Positions 37,790 through 49,100 of a stretch of DNA of 64,000 nt are shown one piece after another. Below the pieces are notes generated by a model. The model had not been told where the DNA came from, ran no database searches, and was given only the letters and a program-made list of their open reading frames with translations. Source of the DNA: Hippophae tibetana (lineage: Eukaryota > Streptophyta > Magnoliopsida > Rosales > Elaeagnaceae). The stretch is from assembly GCA_037013495.1 (NCBI GenBank), contig CM072803.1, forward strand, positions 57,425,627-57,489,626. The letters run 5' to 3'. Each line of letters starts with the position of its first letter. Position 1 is the stretch's first letter. Position numbers and translations under genes: made by a program.

Positions 37790-39628
37790 TGATAGGCGAA
37801 AGCCGGGATCGCCAATTGTGCCAATACTTTGTTTTTATATTTATAAAACTCTCGCAAGTGCACGAATCATTTCATAGAAAATGATAAGTATACTCTCAAG
37901 GTCGATCTAGGGAAGAAATATATGTGGTTTTTAATTTATTATTCAAACTTTTAAAAACGAAATTAAATCCTAAAATATCGTATCACGATAGTTTGGTTTT
38001 TGTGTTTCTAATCTAATAACATAAAAATAAACATAGATAAAAATTTAATAAATATTTATGCAAATTTATCATTTATAATAGCGGATTATTTATGGATATA
38101 ATAACTAAGTTAATTATGCTTACTCATATTATCTAGGTTATTAAAGATATAAATTGATATTTATTGATTCTCTATTTTTTATATGAATACCACCTTTGGT
38201 GGGGTTAGATATTCTTTGTTAACTAAACAAATCAATTAACACCTATGGGTGAGGTTGATAATTAATTTGGTTAATTAAATTAATTCTTTTTTCTAAGAGA
38301 TTGAAAATGAACCATATAAATGCCACCTTTGGTGGGGTTAGATAGTTTAAACTTTATTCAAGGTGTCCAAATTAAACCTAAGAATTTAATTATCTGAGTA
38401 CTAACTTTCAAGTTTTAAAACCACTATTGAAAACATGTTGTCAATACATTTTCAGATAAAAAAATTTATAAAAACTTTTGAAATAGAGCTTCACTCTAAC
38501 TACCGGGCGATTGTACCAACAAATAAAAGAGCACTACTCTAAATTAGACCAGATAATTAAACCTTAAAATCTAATTTTCATATTTAAGTTTGTAATGAAA
38601 AATAATATATTTCTCTCTAACATTTTTAATATAAAATCAATTCATTTTAGAGATTTTTACCTATTTAATATTTCGCAAGCATAACAACGTTATTATTATA
38701 TCATGTTTACAAACAGCCAACAATGTTAAATTTAATCAGAGACAAATTAAATATAACATATAAGAATAAAACATAAAAAAATAACTGTAAAGAAAATAAA
38801 ATCCTTATAGTACTTCGATGCTATTCTTGTTGCTGGAAAACCTCCAAACGGAATTTTCACTCTCATTTATTGAATCGAAAAGCAAATAAATTAAAAAAAC
38901 ATAACTAGTTCTTCTCAAAAAGAGAAGAACTCTAAAACTAAAAAAAACTAACTAAGAAAAACTATAAACTAAGAAAAACTAAAAAAGTAAGAAAAGCTTA
39001 AAAACTAAGAAATGAGAGAAAGAAAGAGAAGAGAAGATGTGTTTTGAGGTGTGTTTATTTATGAAGAGAATGAGAGTATTTATAGGTGAGGATGGGAAGA
39101 AAAAGTAGGTGAAAAAATGATAAAAAAATGGTAGAAATGCAGAGTAGTGAATGATGATGTCATTTGATGACGACAGCATGACGTGAGGCGGCTGCGCGAA
39201 CAGATGGGGAGCAGATGGGAAGTGGCGTGCGCAGAAAACAGCATTGGTGCACAGGGGTGCATGTGGCAAGCAGAAAGGGAGTGTGCGTGATGGGCGTGTT
39301 ACGGCGGCTGCTCGGCGCGACATGGTGGCTCCATGCGCAATTTCCTCCTTTTTGACATTTTTGACCTATTTTGTCCAATTTTTTCATATTTGTTGACATT
39401 TCCTCATTTATTTATGAATATATTTGTGATGTATTCCTCCAGTATTCCTCTTTGAGTCTTTAAGTTACATTTTTAAGCGAAAATATCTAAAAAATAATAA
39501 AAATACCGGTGATTTCAAAAGAGACAAAATTATATAAATATATGATAAAATCATATAAATATATATATTTTTAATCAATTAATGTGCATAAAATCATGGT
39601 AATTTTATTGCTTTTTGAGCACTCATCA
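37790..39628 (-). repeat. Family-A 5' LTR (1,839 bp)
   Basis: On the minus strand it runs TGATGAGTGCTC to ...TTCGCCTATCA. It is homologous along its length to both solo LTRs. TATA box at about 39,077-39,084 (minus). The three ACGT-core boxes are all degenerate here (39,155-39,186). Confidence 0.9.
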
Positions 39629-39633
39629 ACGTG

Positions 39634-41640
39634 CCTTGAACCTAACTACTTCAACCTTAGGTATACCTTTCTTTTTCTTAAAGACCTATTTGTTTCCAAC
39701 AATCTTCTGGCCCTTAGGTGGGTTCACCAATTCCCAAGTATGATTCTTATGAAGTGATTCAATATCTTCATTCATAGAAACCATCCATTGAACACACTCA
39801 TAACAAGTGATAGCTTCATGAAAACTAGAAGGTTCATGCACCTCAATAGACTTTGCCACATACAATGCAAACGAAACTAAGTCTGTATCTGTGTACCTTT
39901 GAGGGTGTCGAATCTATCTTATTTCTTTACCCTTAGCGATGCTATATGGTTGCTCATGTTTCTCTTCTGCTACATCATGAGTAGAATCATCTATCTCATC
40001 TATAGATGGCTAATCTAAAGTGCCATCTCGCACTTGACTAGGAGCTCCACCTGCTCACTAACATCGTGCTCTTTATATGTAACAATATACTCATTTTTCT
40101 TTTCCACATGGAAAACTCATTGAACTTAACATCTATACTAATAAAAAAAATTAGGTGACTTGGGTTCAACATACCATAATCTATAACTCTTCCTCCATAG
40201 AAGGATACCCTAAAATATGCATTTCAATGCTCTAGGCTCAAGTTTACCACCATTGACATGAGCATACACAAGACAACCAAAAACTTTCAAATCAGAATAA
40301 TTAGCAAGAGTACTAGAAAATACCTCAACTGGAGTCTTTAACTCAATTGTAGTTGATGGAAACCGATTCGCCAAATAGCAGGCATGGTTACAAGCTTCAA
40401 CCTACAAGGATTTATCCAAGTCAACTTGAAAGAGCATACAACGAGTTTTTTCTAAGAGTCATATTCATATGTTCTGCAACTCTATTTTGCGATGGTGTAT
40501 GACGCACAGTGCGGTGTCTCACTATGTCATTTATTTCACATAACTCATTAAACTGATTTTCACAAAATTCCAAACCATTATCACTTCTCAAATGCTTGAT
40601 TTTCTTGCCTGTTTGATTTTCTACACAAGCCTTGAATTTTACAAATTTTGAGAACGTGTCATTCTTGTTCTTTAGAAAATACACCCAAACATGACGGGAG
40701 AAGTCATCAATAAAAGTCAACATATACCGGGCACCACCCTTAGACAAAACACGAGAAGGACCTCAAAGATCTAAATGAATATAATTAACAATACCTTTCA
40801 TATTATGGATGACTATACTAAACATGACCTTACGATGCTTTCCATAGACACAATGCTCATAAAATCAAGCTTTCCAATTTTTTGATCACCAAGCAAACCC
40901 TGTTTGCTCAAAATAAACATCCCTACCTCACTCATATGCCCTAGCCTCATATGCCATAATCGAGTAGTATTTGAATCTTGGTATGATGAGGAGAAATTGA
41001 AACACTTCCAATGACAGTGCTAACCTAAAGCACATAGAGGCCACACAATAATTGTCCTTTAATAACAATGAGAGCACCCTTACTAGCTCTTAAAACTTCA
41101 CCTTGAGCTCATCATCAATTTTAAAATCACCATTTTTTAGATCATGAATAATTTTAGTAAATTTATCAAGGTGATCATATAAAGGTGTACCTTTTGACAT
41201 TCTGAATGTATACAAACGCTACTCCAAATATAACCGACTTGTCAAAGACTTGGTCATATACAAATTCTCCAATTTAAGCCATAACCCAGCGAGAGATTCC
41301 TCATCACTAACCTCACATAGTACCTCATCAGACAAGGATAACTGAATTGAACTAAGAGCATTTTCCATCAATGTATCATTTTCTTCATTAGTCAATTTTT
41401 CCGACAATTTATCCTTGCCTTCAAGTATCTTAACGAGCCCTTATTTAACTAATACAACTTGCATCTTCATTCGCCAGAGAATGAAATCATTCCTATCATT
41501 AAATTTCTTATTTTTCTACCATGATAGAAAATCCACTATTAAATAAACAAAAGCACAACCCAGAAAATATGAAACCAATCAGATAATCATAAGCTCAAAA
41601 TAAATCCAAAAGAGAAAATTTGATCAGTTCCAATAAATGA
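39634..41640 (-). pseudogene. Copia gag, integrase and RT-start remnants (5' part)
   Basis: From right to left on the minus strand, gag comes first ('SDEESLAGLWLKLENLYMTK', 41,219-41,407), then decayed protease and pre-integrase. The integrase core follows (40,421-40,747: 'MLTFIDDFSRHVWVYFLK', 'LRSDNGLEF', 'HTPSQNRVAEHMN'), then the spacer and RT start near 39,640-39,900. The wording places it in the Tnt1/Tork branch. Confidence 0.85.
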
Positions 41641-41655
41641 TAGAATAACCCAATA

Positions 41656-41666
41656 CTCTGATACCA
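41656..41666 (-). other. Primer-binding site (tRNA-iMet type)
   Basis: The minus strand reads TGGTATCAGAG, a few bases inside the right LTR, confirming minus orientation. Confidence 0.85.
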
Positions 41667-41670
41667 AATT

Positions 41671-42423
41671 TATTATAAATTAACATTTGTGGAAGAGAAG
41701 TTTGGGTCCTATTTTTTGCACAAATATACATTATAAGCAACAACAAAATAATAAACAGTGAGAAAATAAATGGCACACAATGATTTAAGTGGTTCAACTT
41801 TTGAATGTAAGAAGTCTACTCCACTAATGACGACGCACCGAGAAAAATACACTAATAATCAAATGAGATACAAACACTAATATTCAGAGAGCTTCACAAA
41901 ATATACCAAAATCCAAACACTCCACTAGAAATAACTCTCTCTAATTTACTGATAATATACAACAAGATAAATTAACAAACTTGTTATTTAATCAAATATT
42001 ACCATACACATATTAACAGTCGACGGCTTCCACTTCTACTTAGATTAGCAGCTTGCTCTTCTTCTATATTATAGTGAAGAGAGATGACCTAGTGTAAGGA
42101 GCTACTTGGTAGAGGTCGGGAGGTTGTGCTGCTCGCTTGTGAAGGAAAACGTTGGTATTGTTGGAGTCACGAGGCTGGTGTTTATGGACCGTGAGGCTGG
42201 TGTTGGTGGAGGTGCACGTTGAGGCTGGTGCTAATGGAACGTTGATGCCAATTGTCCTGGCTGTGGAGATTTGTTGGTGGTTAAGCACCGCGAGGGATGG
42301 GTTGGTGTTCTCAATCTCTACCGAGAAAGCTAAAGGTAATATATATATATGGCAAATAAATATAAGGTTTAATTAGATATTGGGTTTTTGGGCTAAAAGT
42401 TGTTTTGGGCCTTAATTTAAACA
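41671..42423 (-). repeat. Copia 5' LTR (753 bp)
   Basis: It is the partner of 31,095-31,746. It carries an extra block at about 42,165-42,250 in which 'gaggctggtgttggtgga'-like words repeat three times, absent from the other LTR. Confidence 0.9.
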
Positions 42424-42600
42424 TTTTGGTATAGTCACTTTGTCCCTAATCTAATAATCAGTGCACTAGTTATCGAGGGCCTGAGCAAGCATATAAAGTA
42501 ATATCTTTTATGTTCCTGTACTTTGATCTTATGCTATTGAAATCTTTTGCTCTTATGAATATATATGAAAATAAGAAAATTGTTTGCTTTTCGGGCATAG

Positions 42601-42700
42601 CTGGATTGTCACCTGATGGTAACTAATCCTCTTGGTTATGTTGAACCATTGGTAAAAGCTGGTGCATCAGGTTTTACTTTCCATGTCCAGGTAGCCAAAG
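42601..42700 (+). pseudogene. RPE: RPE segment 3 (exon 'LDCHLMV')
   Basis: It follows an AG acceptor and encodes 'LDCHLMVTNPLGYVEPLVK' and then 'AGASGFTFHVQVAK'. A GT donor follows at 42,701. The frame is open. The His of DCHLMV is a metal ligand in the family. Confidence 0.92.
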
Positions 42701-42790
42701 GTGGGTTATGTTGCTGGAGATAAATTGTTTTCTTTTCGTTTAGTTTGCATTTCTTTTTCTTATAAAGATAATTCTGTTGTTTCCGTTGAG

Positions 42791-42876
42791 AAATGGCAAG
42801 AACTTTCCAGTCAAAAGAGGTGAAGCTTGGTGCGGCATTAAAGCCTTGGACGCCCATTGAAGAAGTTTATCATCTG
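42791..42876 (+). pseudogene. RPE: RPE segment 4 (broken exon)
   Basis: It starts after an AG with 'KWQEL' and ends with 'ALKPWTPIEEVYHL', in a different frame. About 10 bases are missing between the two parts relative to the family's 'NWQELIQSIKAKGMRPGV'. A Trp replaces the Gly of 'KPGTP'. No GT donor follows CATCTG. Confidence 0.85.
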
Positions 42877-43078
42877 TTGTGCCCCTTCTCCTTCTGCATC
42901 CTACGCAATCACATATGCACACACACAGACATATTTGTTTACTTGTAAACAAATAATTAGCATGGCAAGATTTTAATTACCAACATTGGCAGGAACTATT
43001 AAATGTATTTGTGTTATGTGCATTTTTCAGTATCAATAGAGAACAATTTCTTGCATTTGATAATTATTTTAACTGCAG

Positions 43079-43171
43079 ATTGAGGGTGAAGACCCTGTCG
43101 AGATGGTCCTTGTTATGACTGTTGAACCTGGGTTTGGCGGGCAGAAGTTCATGTCAATTATGATGGATCAG
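43079..43171 (+). pseudogene. RPE: RPE segment 5 (intact-looking exon)
   Basis: Bounded by CTGCAG and GTATTT, it encodes 'IEGEDPVEMVLVMTVEPG' followed by 'FGGQKFMSIMMDQ'. This is the highly conserved phosphate-binding 'VEPGFGGQKF' region. Confidence 0.93.
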
Positions 43172-43289
43172 GTATTTATTTTCATTTCATTTTTCCTTCT
43201 CTTATTCCAATGATATCTTTTAGATACTCTGATTGGCATCTCCATTTTGCTCTTTTTATTATTTTATTTGTTAGGCATTCATTTTATAG

Positions 43290-43335
43290 GTGCGGACACT
43301 AAGAAAGAAGTACCTAGAACTTGATCTAGATTTGA
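43290..43335 (+). pseudogene. RPE: RPE segment 6 (short exon)
   Basis: It follows TTTTATAG and encodes 'VRTLRKKYLELDLD'. The usual 'IEV' end is one base short and the next bases are AGTTCC instead of a GT donor. Confidence 0.8.
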
Positions 43336-44007
43336 GTTCCTTTAGCCAGTTGTTTAAAGTATTGCTTTCATGAGTTATAATACATTTGCTTGTTATCATG
43401 CTTATGTTATGTCCTCTTTCCTCTCAAGCTACTGGAAACTTTATGTTTTTAGAGGCTCTTTAGAATTTTTAAGTCAGATATAAGGTTGTAACAATCATCT
43501 GGTGAGCGGTGAACATTGAACAATGTTTGCAGTGAGAAACTGCGAAACCATCTTGGAGAAACAAATTAAGTTTTATTCATTCAAAGCGAAAGCAGTACCT
43601 TAAAAGGACAGTCATATTAAAAAGCATTTGTCTCTAGTTTTCATTTTCTATCTGGTCTCAAGCTTTCCAGGACAGTTGTTTCGGAACGAATTTTACCTGG
43701 TATTTTAGTCTCTAGTTTCCCATTTCACAGTTTATATATTATGACTAGTGTTAACTCTTAGAACAAAGTACAAACATCTTATGGAGAAACAAGATCCTCT
43801 CTCTCTCATATTATTATGTGAATTTGGGGGGAAACATTTTGCTGTCTCAATTTTCCTCCACTGAAAAATACGTATCCCTCACACTGATTATGGTTTATGT
43901 CTTGAACATTTCTTGAAAAATGAAAACTTTTTAATTGTCAAAGTTTTTTTGGCTACATATCACACCAAAATTGGTAAGAATACAAATCTGTATACAAATT
44001 TTTGTGA
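43336..44007 (+). other. RPE intron, part left of the Tork-type element
   Basis: No coding similarity. It continues from segment 6 to the 5' LTR at 44,008. Similarly 42,429-42,600 and 52,594-52,771 are intron flanks. Confidence 0.6.
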
Positions 44008-44453
44008 TGTTATAAAGCTCCTTAATTTAAGAAACAAATTAAGAAGTAAAACATGAAGCAAAACAAGGCGTAAAACATGGAGCTTAATTCAATAAACAAT
44101 TCAATGAACCATTAATTTAAGGAGTAATTCAAGGAGTGAATTTTCCTATAAATAGATGTGTAATTGTAATGAATTAATCATCCAAAGTGTTCATTCCAAT
44201 TGAGAGAAAAACTTAGAGAGAAAAGCTTTTGTGAGAGAAAATTGAGAGTAATTTTCTTGGGTGTAATTGGGTTGTGAGTTGTGAGTGTTGTAAACACCTT
44301 GTATAATTTCTCCTCTTTTAGTAAAAAGATCTACAGTAGGTCCGAAGACGTAAACAAGATTGACCAAACCCCGTTATCAAATTTGTGTGTTATTTTTCTA
44401 TTCTTGTTTTCTCATAAGTCTGACTTATCGTGAATTTGTGTAATTTCCCAACA
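44008..44453 (+). repeat. Tork-type 5' LTR (446 bp)
   Basis: TGTTATAAAGCTCC ... TCCCAACA. TATA box (TATAAATA) at 44,147-44,154. Confidence 0.9.
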
Positions 44454-44455
44454 AT

Positions 44456-44467
44456 TGGTATCAGAGC
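44456..44467 (+). other. Primer-binding site (tRNA-iMet type)
   Basis: TGGTATCAGAGC, two bases after the 5' LTR end. Confidence 0.9.
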
Positions 44468-44634
44468 TATTGGTGGTGCTTTCTGTCAATTTTCTACAAG
44501 GTTAATATTTACATAATAGTGAATTACGTGAATAGTGAAATTTTGTCGATGATATTTGTTCGTTGACGGAGGTGTTCTAATACACGGTGGTTTACAGAAA
44601 TAGTCAGAAATGATCCGGAGGAAGTCAGATTTGA

Positions 44635-45420
44635 GTGGGAGCAATGGCCGTAGATGAAGAAAGGGTGAAACTCGAGAAATTTGATGGCACAAATTTTGGG
44701 TTTTGGAAAATGCAGATAGAGGATTATCTGTATCAAAGAAATCTATATCAACCTCTCTTAGGGAAGAAGCCAGAAGCTATGAAGGAAGAAGATTGGAATC
44801 TTCTAGACAGACAAGCCCTCAGATTTATTCGATTGACGCTATCCTGTAATATTGCTTTCAACATAGCAAAGGAAAAGACCACGGTGGGTCTTATGGCAGC
44901 TCTCTCCAATATGTATGAGAAGCCATCAGCCTCAAACAAAGTGCACTTGATGAGGCATTTGTTCAATTTGTGGATGACGGAAGGTGCATCGGTAGCTCAA
45001 CATCTCAATGAACTCAACACAGTCACAACCCAGTTGAGTTCAGTGGAAATTGAATTCGATGAAGAAGTATGAGCATTGATACTTTTGTCTTGTCTACCAG
45101 AAAGTTGGAATGCTACTGTCACGGTTGTGAGTAGCTCATCAGGAAGCAATAAGTTGAAATTTGACGATGTTCGTGATTTGGTTCTCAGTGAAGAGATCCG
45201 ACGTAGAGAGACAAGTGAATTGTCAAATTCTTCAGTTTTGCATATAGAGTCAAGAGGAAGAAATTCAACCAAAGGGAATAGACGTGGCAGAATAGACTAC
45301 CAAGGTAGATCAAAGGACATGAGGTCCAAATCTAGGAATCCTAATAATTCTCATAGCTCGAATACTATCGAGTGTTGGAATTGTGGAAGAACCAGACACT
45401 ACAAAAATCAGTGCAAGAGT
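44635..45420 (+). pseudogene. Tork-type gag remnant
   Basis: The frame 44,635-45,072 gives 'KLEKFDGTNFGFWKMQIEDY' and 'MYEKPSASNKVHLMRHLFNL', the plant copia gag core. The C-terminal part, with the CCHC knuckle 'CWNCGRTRHYKNQC' at 45,373-45,414, is in the following 370-residue frame. Confidence 0.9.
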
Positions 45421-46188
45421 GCACAGAAGGACAAACAAGTGAAGGCAGAGGCAAATGTTACTTCCACCTCAGGAGGATATGGAGGAGATGATGCATTGAT
45501 ATGCTCTTTGGAGAGCAACAAAGAATCTTGGATGATAGACTCTGGAGCATCGTTCCATGTTACTTCACAGAAAGAATTCTTTGAGAAATATGTCCTTGGA
45601 AACCTTGGAAAGGTATATCTTGGTGATGATCAACCATGTGCTATTATTGGCAAAAGTGTAGTGAAGATTAAGTTGAATGAGTCTGTTTGGGAGCTAAAGG
45701 ATGTCAGACATATTCCCGACCTCAGAAGGAACTTAATCTCAGTAGGGCAGTTGGCCAGTGAAGGCTACACTACGATCTTCTATGGTGATGATTGGAAGAT
45801 TTCAAAGGGTGCAATGACAGTTGCTCGAGGTAAGAAAAGTTGCACTCTTTACATGACAACAGAGGCACGTTGTTCAATCATAATTGCAGCAGGTAATGAA
45901 ACACCAAATCTGTGGCACCAGAGACTAGGCCACATGAGTGAGAAGGGGATGAAAATTATGCACTCAAAAGGAAAACTTCCAAATCTACAGTATGTAGAGA
46001 TGGACATGTGCAAAGATTGCATACTTGGAAAGCAAAATAAAGTCAGCTTTCAGACAAGTTACAGAACCCCAAAGAAGGAAAGGCTAGAGCTTATTCACTC
46101 TAATGTTTGGGGACCAACGAACATCTCATCCATTGATAGGAAACACTACTTTGTGACTTTCATCGATAATCAATCTCGGAAGGTATAG
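45421..46188 (+). pseudogene. Tork-type protease, pre-integrase and integrase start
   Basis: This is the second part of the 370-residue frame. It holds the aspartic-protease motif 'WMIDSGASFH', 'DVRHIPDLRRNLISVGQL' and the pre-integrase 'LWHQRLGHMSEKGMKIM' zinc region. The first catalytic Asp block of integrase ('HYFVTFIDN') follows at its end. Confidence 0.9.
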
Positions 46189-49100
46189 GTTTACTTTCTA
46201 AAGCATAAGTCTGAAGTATTTGAGGCTTTCAGAAGATGGAAAGCTATGGTGGAAAATGAGACAGGTTTGAAGATCAAAAAACTCAAAACAAATAATGGTG
46301 GTGAATATGAAGACACCAGATTCAAAAATTTTGCTATGAGCATAGGATCAGAATGGAAAGAACTGTGCCAGGCACGCCTCAACACAATGATGTAGCTGAG
46401 CATATGAACCGAACATTGACAGAAAGAGCCAGAAACATTCGTATATAATCAAGTCTACCGAAGCAGTTCTGGGTAGAAGCAGTCAACACGGTAGCTTACA
46501 TGATCAACCGAGGCCCATTTGTTCCATTGGAGCAAAAAATACCAGAGTAGCATTTGTGCATATAAGTGATCAAGGTAGGAATAATCTTGATCCCAAATCC
46601 AAGAAATTCACATTCATCGGTTATGGTGAGGAAGAGTTTGGCTACCGCATTTGGGATGACGAAAACAAGAAAGTGATCCGTAGTAGAGATGTGATTTTCA
46701 ATGAAAGAGTGATGTATAAGGACATGTATAAAACAAACACCAACGACTCAAAGTAGAATGAGTCAGTATTTGTAGATACAGATGATGTCCCAGATAGTTC
46801 TGTGAAGGAACCAATTGTAGCAAGTCCTCAGCCAGAGGAACTCGTTGGACAGAGCAGTGCGTAACAGTCCGACACACCATAGCTTCCTACTACAGCTCCT
46901 GATTGAGAAGGTATTCTCGACCTCATGTGTCTAACAAGAGATATATGAGTCAGTATTTGCATATGTAGATGTTTGGGGACCAACGACCATCTCATCTATT
47001 GGTGGGAAACATTACTTCGTGACTTTCATCGATGATCACTCTCGGAAGGTATGAGTTTACTTTCTAAAACATAAGTCTGAAGTATTTGAGGCTTTCAAAA
47101 GATGGAAAGCTATGGTGGAAAATGAGATGGGTTTAAAGATTAAAAAGCTCAGAACTGATAATGGTGGTGAATATGAAGATACTAGATTCAACAATTTCTG
47201 CTATGAGCATAGGATCAGAATGGAAAGAACTGTGCCAGGAACGCCTCAACACAATGATGTAGCTGAGCATATGAACCGAACATTGACAGAAAGAGCCAGA
47301 AACATTCGTATATAATCAAGTCTACCGAAGCAGTTCTGGGTAGAAGCAGTCAACACGGTAGCTTACTTGATCAACCGAGGCCCATTTGTTCCATTGGAGC
47401 AAAAAATACCAGAGTAGCATTTGTGCATATAAGTGATCAAGGTAGGAATAATCTTGATCCCAAATCCAAGAAATTCACATTCATCGGTTATGGTGAGGAA
47501 GAGTTTGGCTACCGCATTTGGGATGACGAAAACAAGAAAGTGATCCGGAGTAGAGATGTGATTTTCAATGAAAGAGTGATGTATAAGGACATGTATAAAA
47601 CAAACACCAACGACTTAAAGTAGAATGAGTCAGTATTTGTAGATACAGATGATGTCCCAGATAGCTCAGTGAAGGAACCAATTGTAGCAAGTCCTCAGCC
47701 AGAGGAACTCGTTGGATAGAGCAGTGCGTAACAGTCCGACACACCATAGCCTCCTACTACAGCTCCTGATTGAGAAGGTCTTCTCGACCTCATGTGTCTA
47801 ACAAGAGATATATGAGTCAGTATTTGCATATGTAGATGTTTGGAGACCAACGACCATCTCATCTATTGGTGGGAAACATTACTTCGTGACTTTCATCAAT
47901 GATCACTCTCGGAAGGTATGAGTTTACTTTCTAAAACATAAGTCTGAAGTATTTGAGGCTTTCAAAAGATGGAAAGCTATGGTGGAAAATGAGATGGGTT
48001 TAAAGATTAAAAAGCTCAGAACTGATAATGGTGGTGAATATGAAGATACTAGATTCAACAATTTCTGCTATGAGCATAGGATCAGAATGGAAAGAACTGT
48101 GCCAGGAACGCCTCAACACAATGATGTAGCTGAGCATATGAACCGAACATTGACAGAAAGAGCCAGAAACATTCGTATATAATCAAGTCTACCGAAGCAG
48201 TTCTGGGTAGAAGCAGTCAACACGGTAGCTTACTTGATCAACCGAGGCCCATTTGTTCCATTGGAGCAAAAAATACCAGAGTAGCATTTGTGCATATAAG
48301 TGATCAAGGTAGGAATAATCTTGATCCCAAATCCAAGAAATTCACATTCATCGGTTATGGTGAGGAAGAGTTTGGCTACCGCATTTGGGATGACGAAAAC
48401 AAGAAAGTGATCTGTAGTAGAGATGTGATTTTCAATGAAAGAGTGATGTATAAGGACATGTATAAAACAAACACCAACGACTCAAAGTAGAATGAGTCAG
48501 TATTTGTAGATACAGATGATGTCCCAGGTAGTTCCGTGAAGGAACCAATTGTAGCAAGTCCTCAGCCAGAAGAACTCGTTGGACAGAGCAGTGCGTAACA
48601 GTCCGACACACCATAGCCTCCTACTACAGCTCCTGTTTGAGAAGGTCTTCTCGACCTCATGTGTCTAACAAGAGATATATGAGTAAGTATTTGCATATGT
48701 AGATGTTTGGGGACCAACGACCATCTCATCTATTGGTGGGAAACATTACTTCGTGACTTTCATCAATGATCACTCTCGGAAGGTATGAGTTTACTTTCTA
48801 AAACATAAGTCTGAAGTATTTGAGGCTTTTAAAAGATGGAAAGCTATGGTGGAAAATGAGATGGGTTTAAAGATTAAAAAGCTCAGAACTGATAATGGTG
48901 GTGAATATGAAGATACTAGATTCAAAAATTTCTGCTATGAGCATGGGATCAGAATGGAAAGAACTGTGCCAGGCACGCCTCAACACAATGATGTAGATGA
49001 GTGTATGAACCGAACGTTGATAGAAAGAGCCAGAAGCATTCGTATACAATCAGGTCTACCGAAGTAATTCTGGGCAGAAGCAGTCAACACGGTAGCTTAC

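Larger units (their letters stand above)
33210..39628 (-). mobile_element. Non-autonomous family-A LTR element with inverted ends, TSD ACGTG
   Basis: On the minus strand it has a 5' LTR (37,790-39,628), a TGGCGTCGTTTCCGGGGA primer site and a 4.5-kb interior without any gag or pol frame. A purine tract GGTTGGGGG (33,291-33,299) follows. After that tract there is no normal 3' LTR. There is an 81-bp segment that is the reverse complement of the LTR's own first 81 bp. Both outer ends therefore read TGATGAGTGCTCAAAAAG inward. ACGTG flanks both sides (33,205-33,209 and 39,629-39,633). The interior shares the post-integrase motif (about 36,181-36,203) with the Athila-like clade. Confidence 0.85.
31095..42423 (-). 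mobile_element. Ty1/copia element in an RPE intron, TSD TTTTG
   Basis: Left LTR 31,095-31,746 and right LTR 41,671-42,423 flank a minus-strand interior with primer site, gag, integrase, RT and RNase H. TTTTG occurs directly outside both ends (31,090-31,094 and 42,424-42,428). A family-A element (33,210-39,628) sits in its RT region. Without that insert and one TSD copy the element is about 4.9 kb. The LTRs differ at roughly 15% by eye, so it is clearly older than the Athila-like and Tork-type elements. There are several breaks. Confidence 0.93.

Noticed and set aside
33210-39628. DNA transposon with 80-bp terminal inverted repeats
   Set aside because: The right 1.84 kb is an LTR also found as solo copies with 5-bp duplications, and a primer site and a purine tract are present. 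Reading it as an aberrant LTR element fits better.
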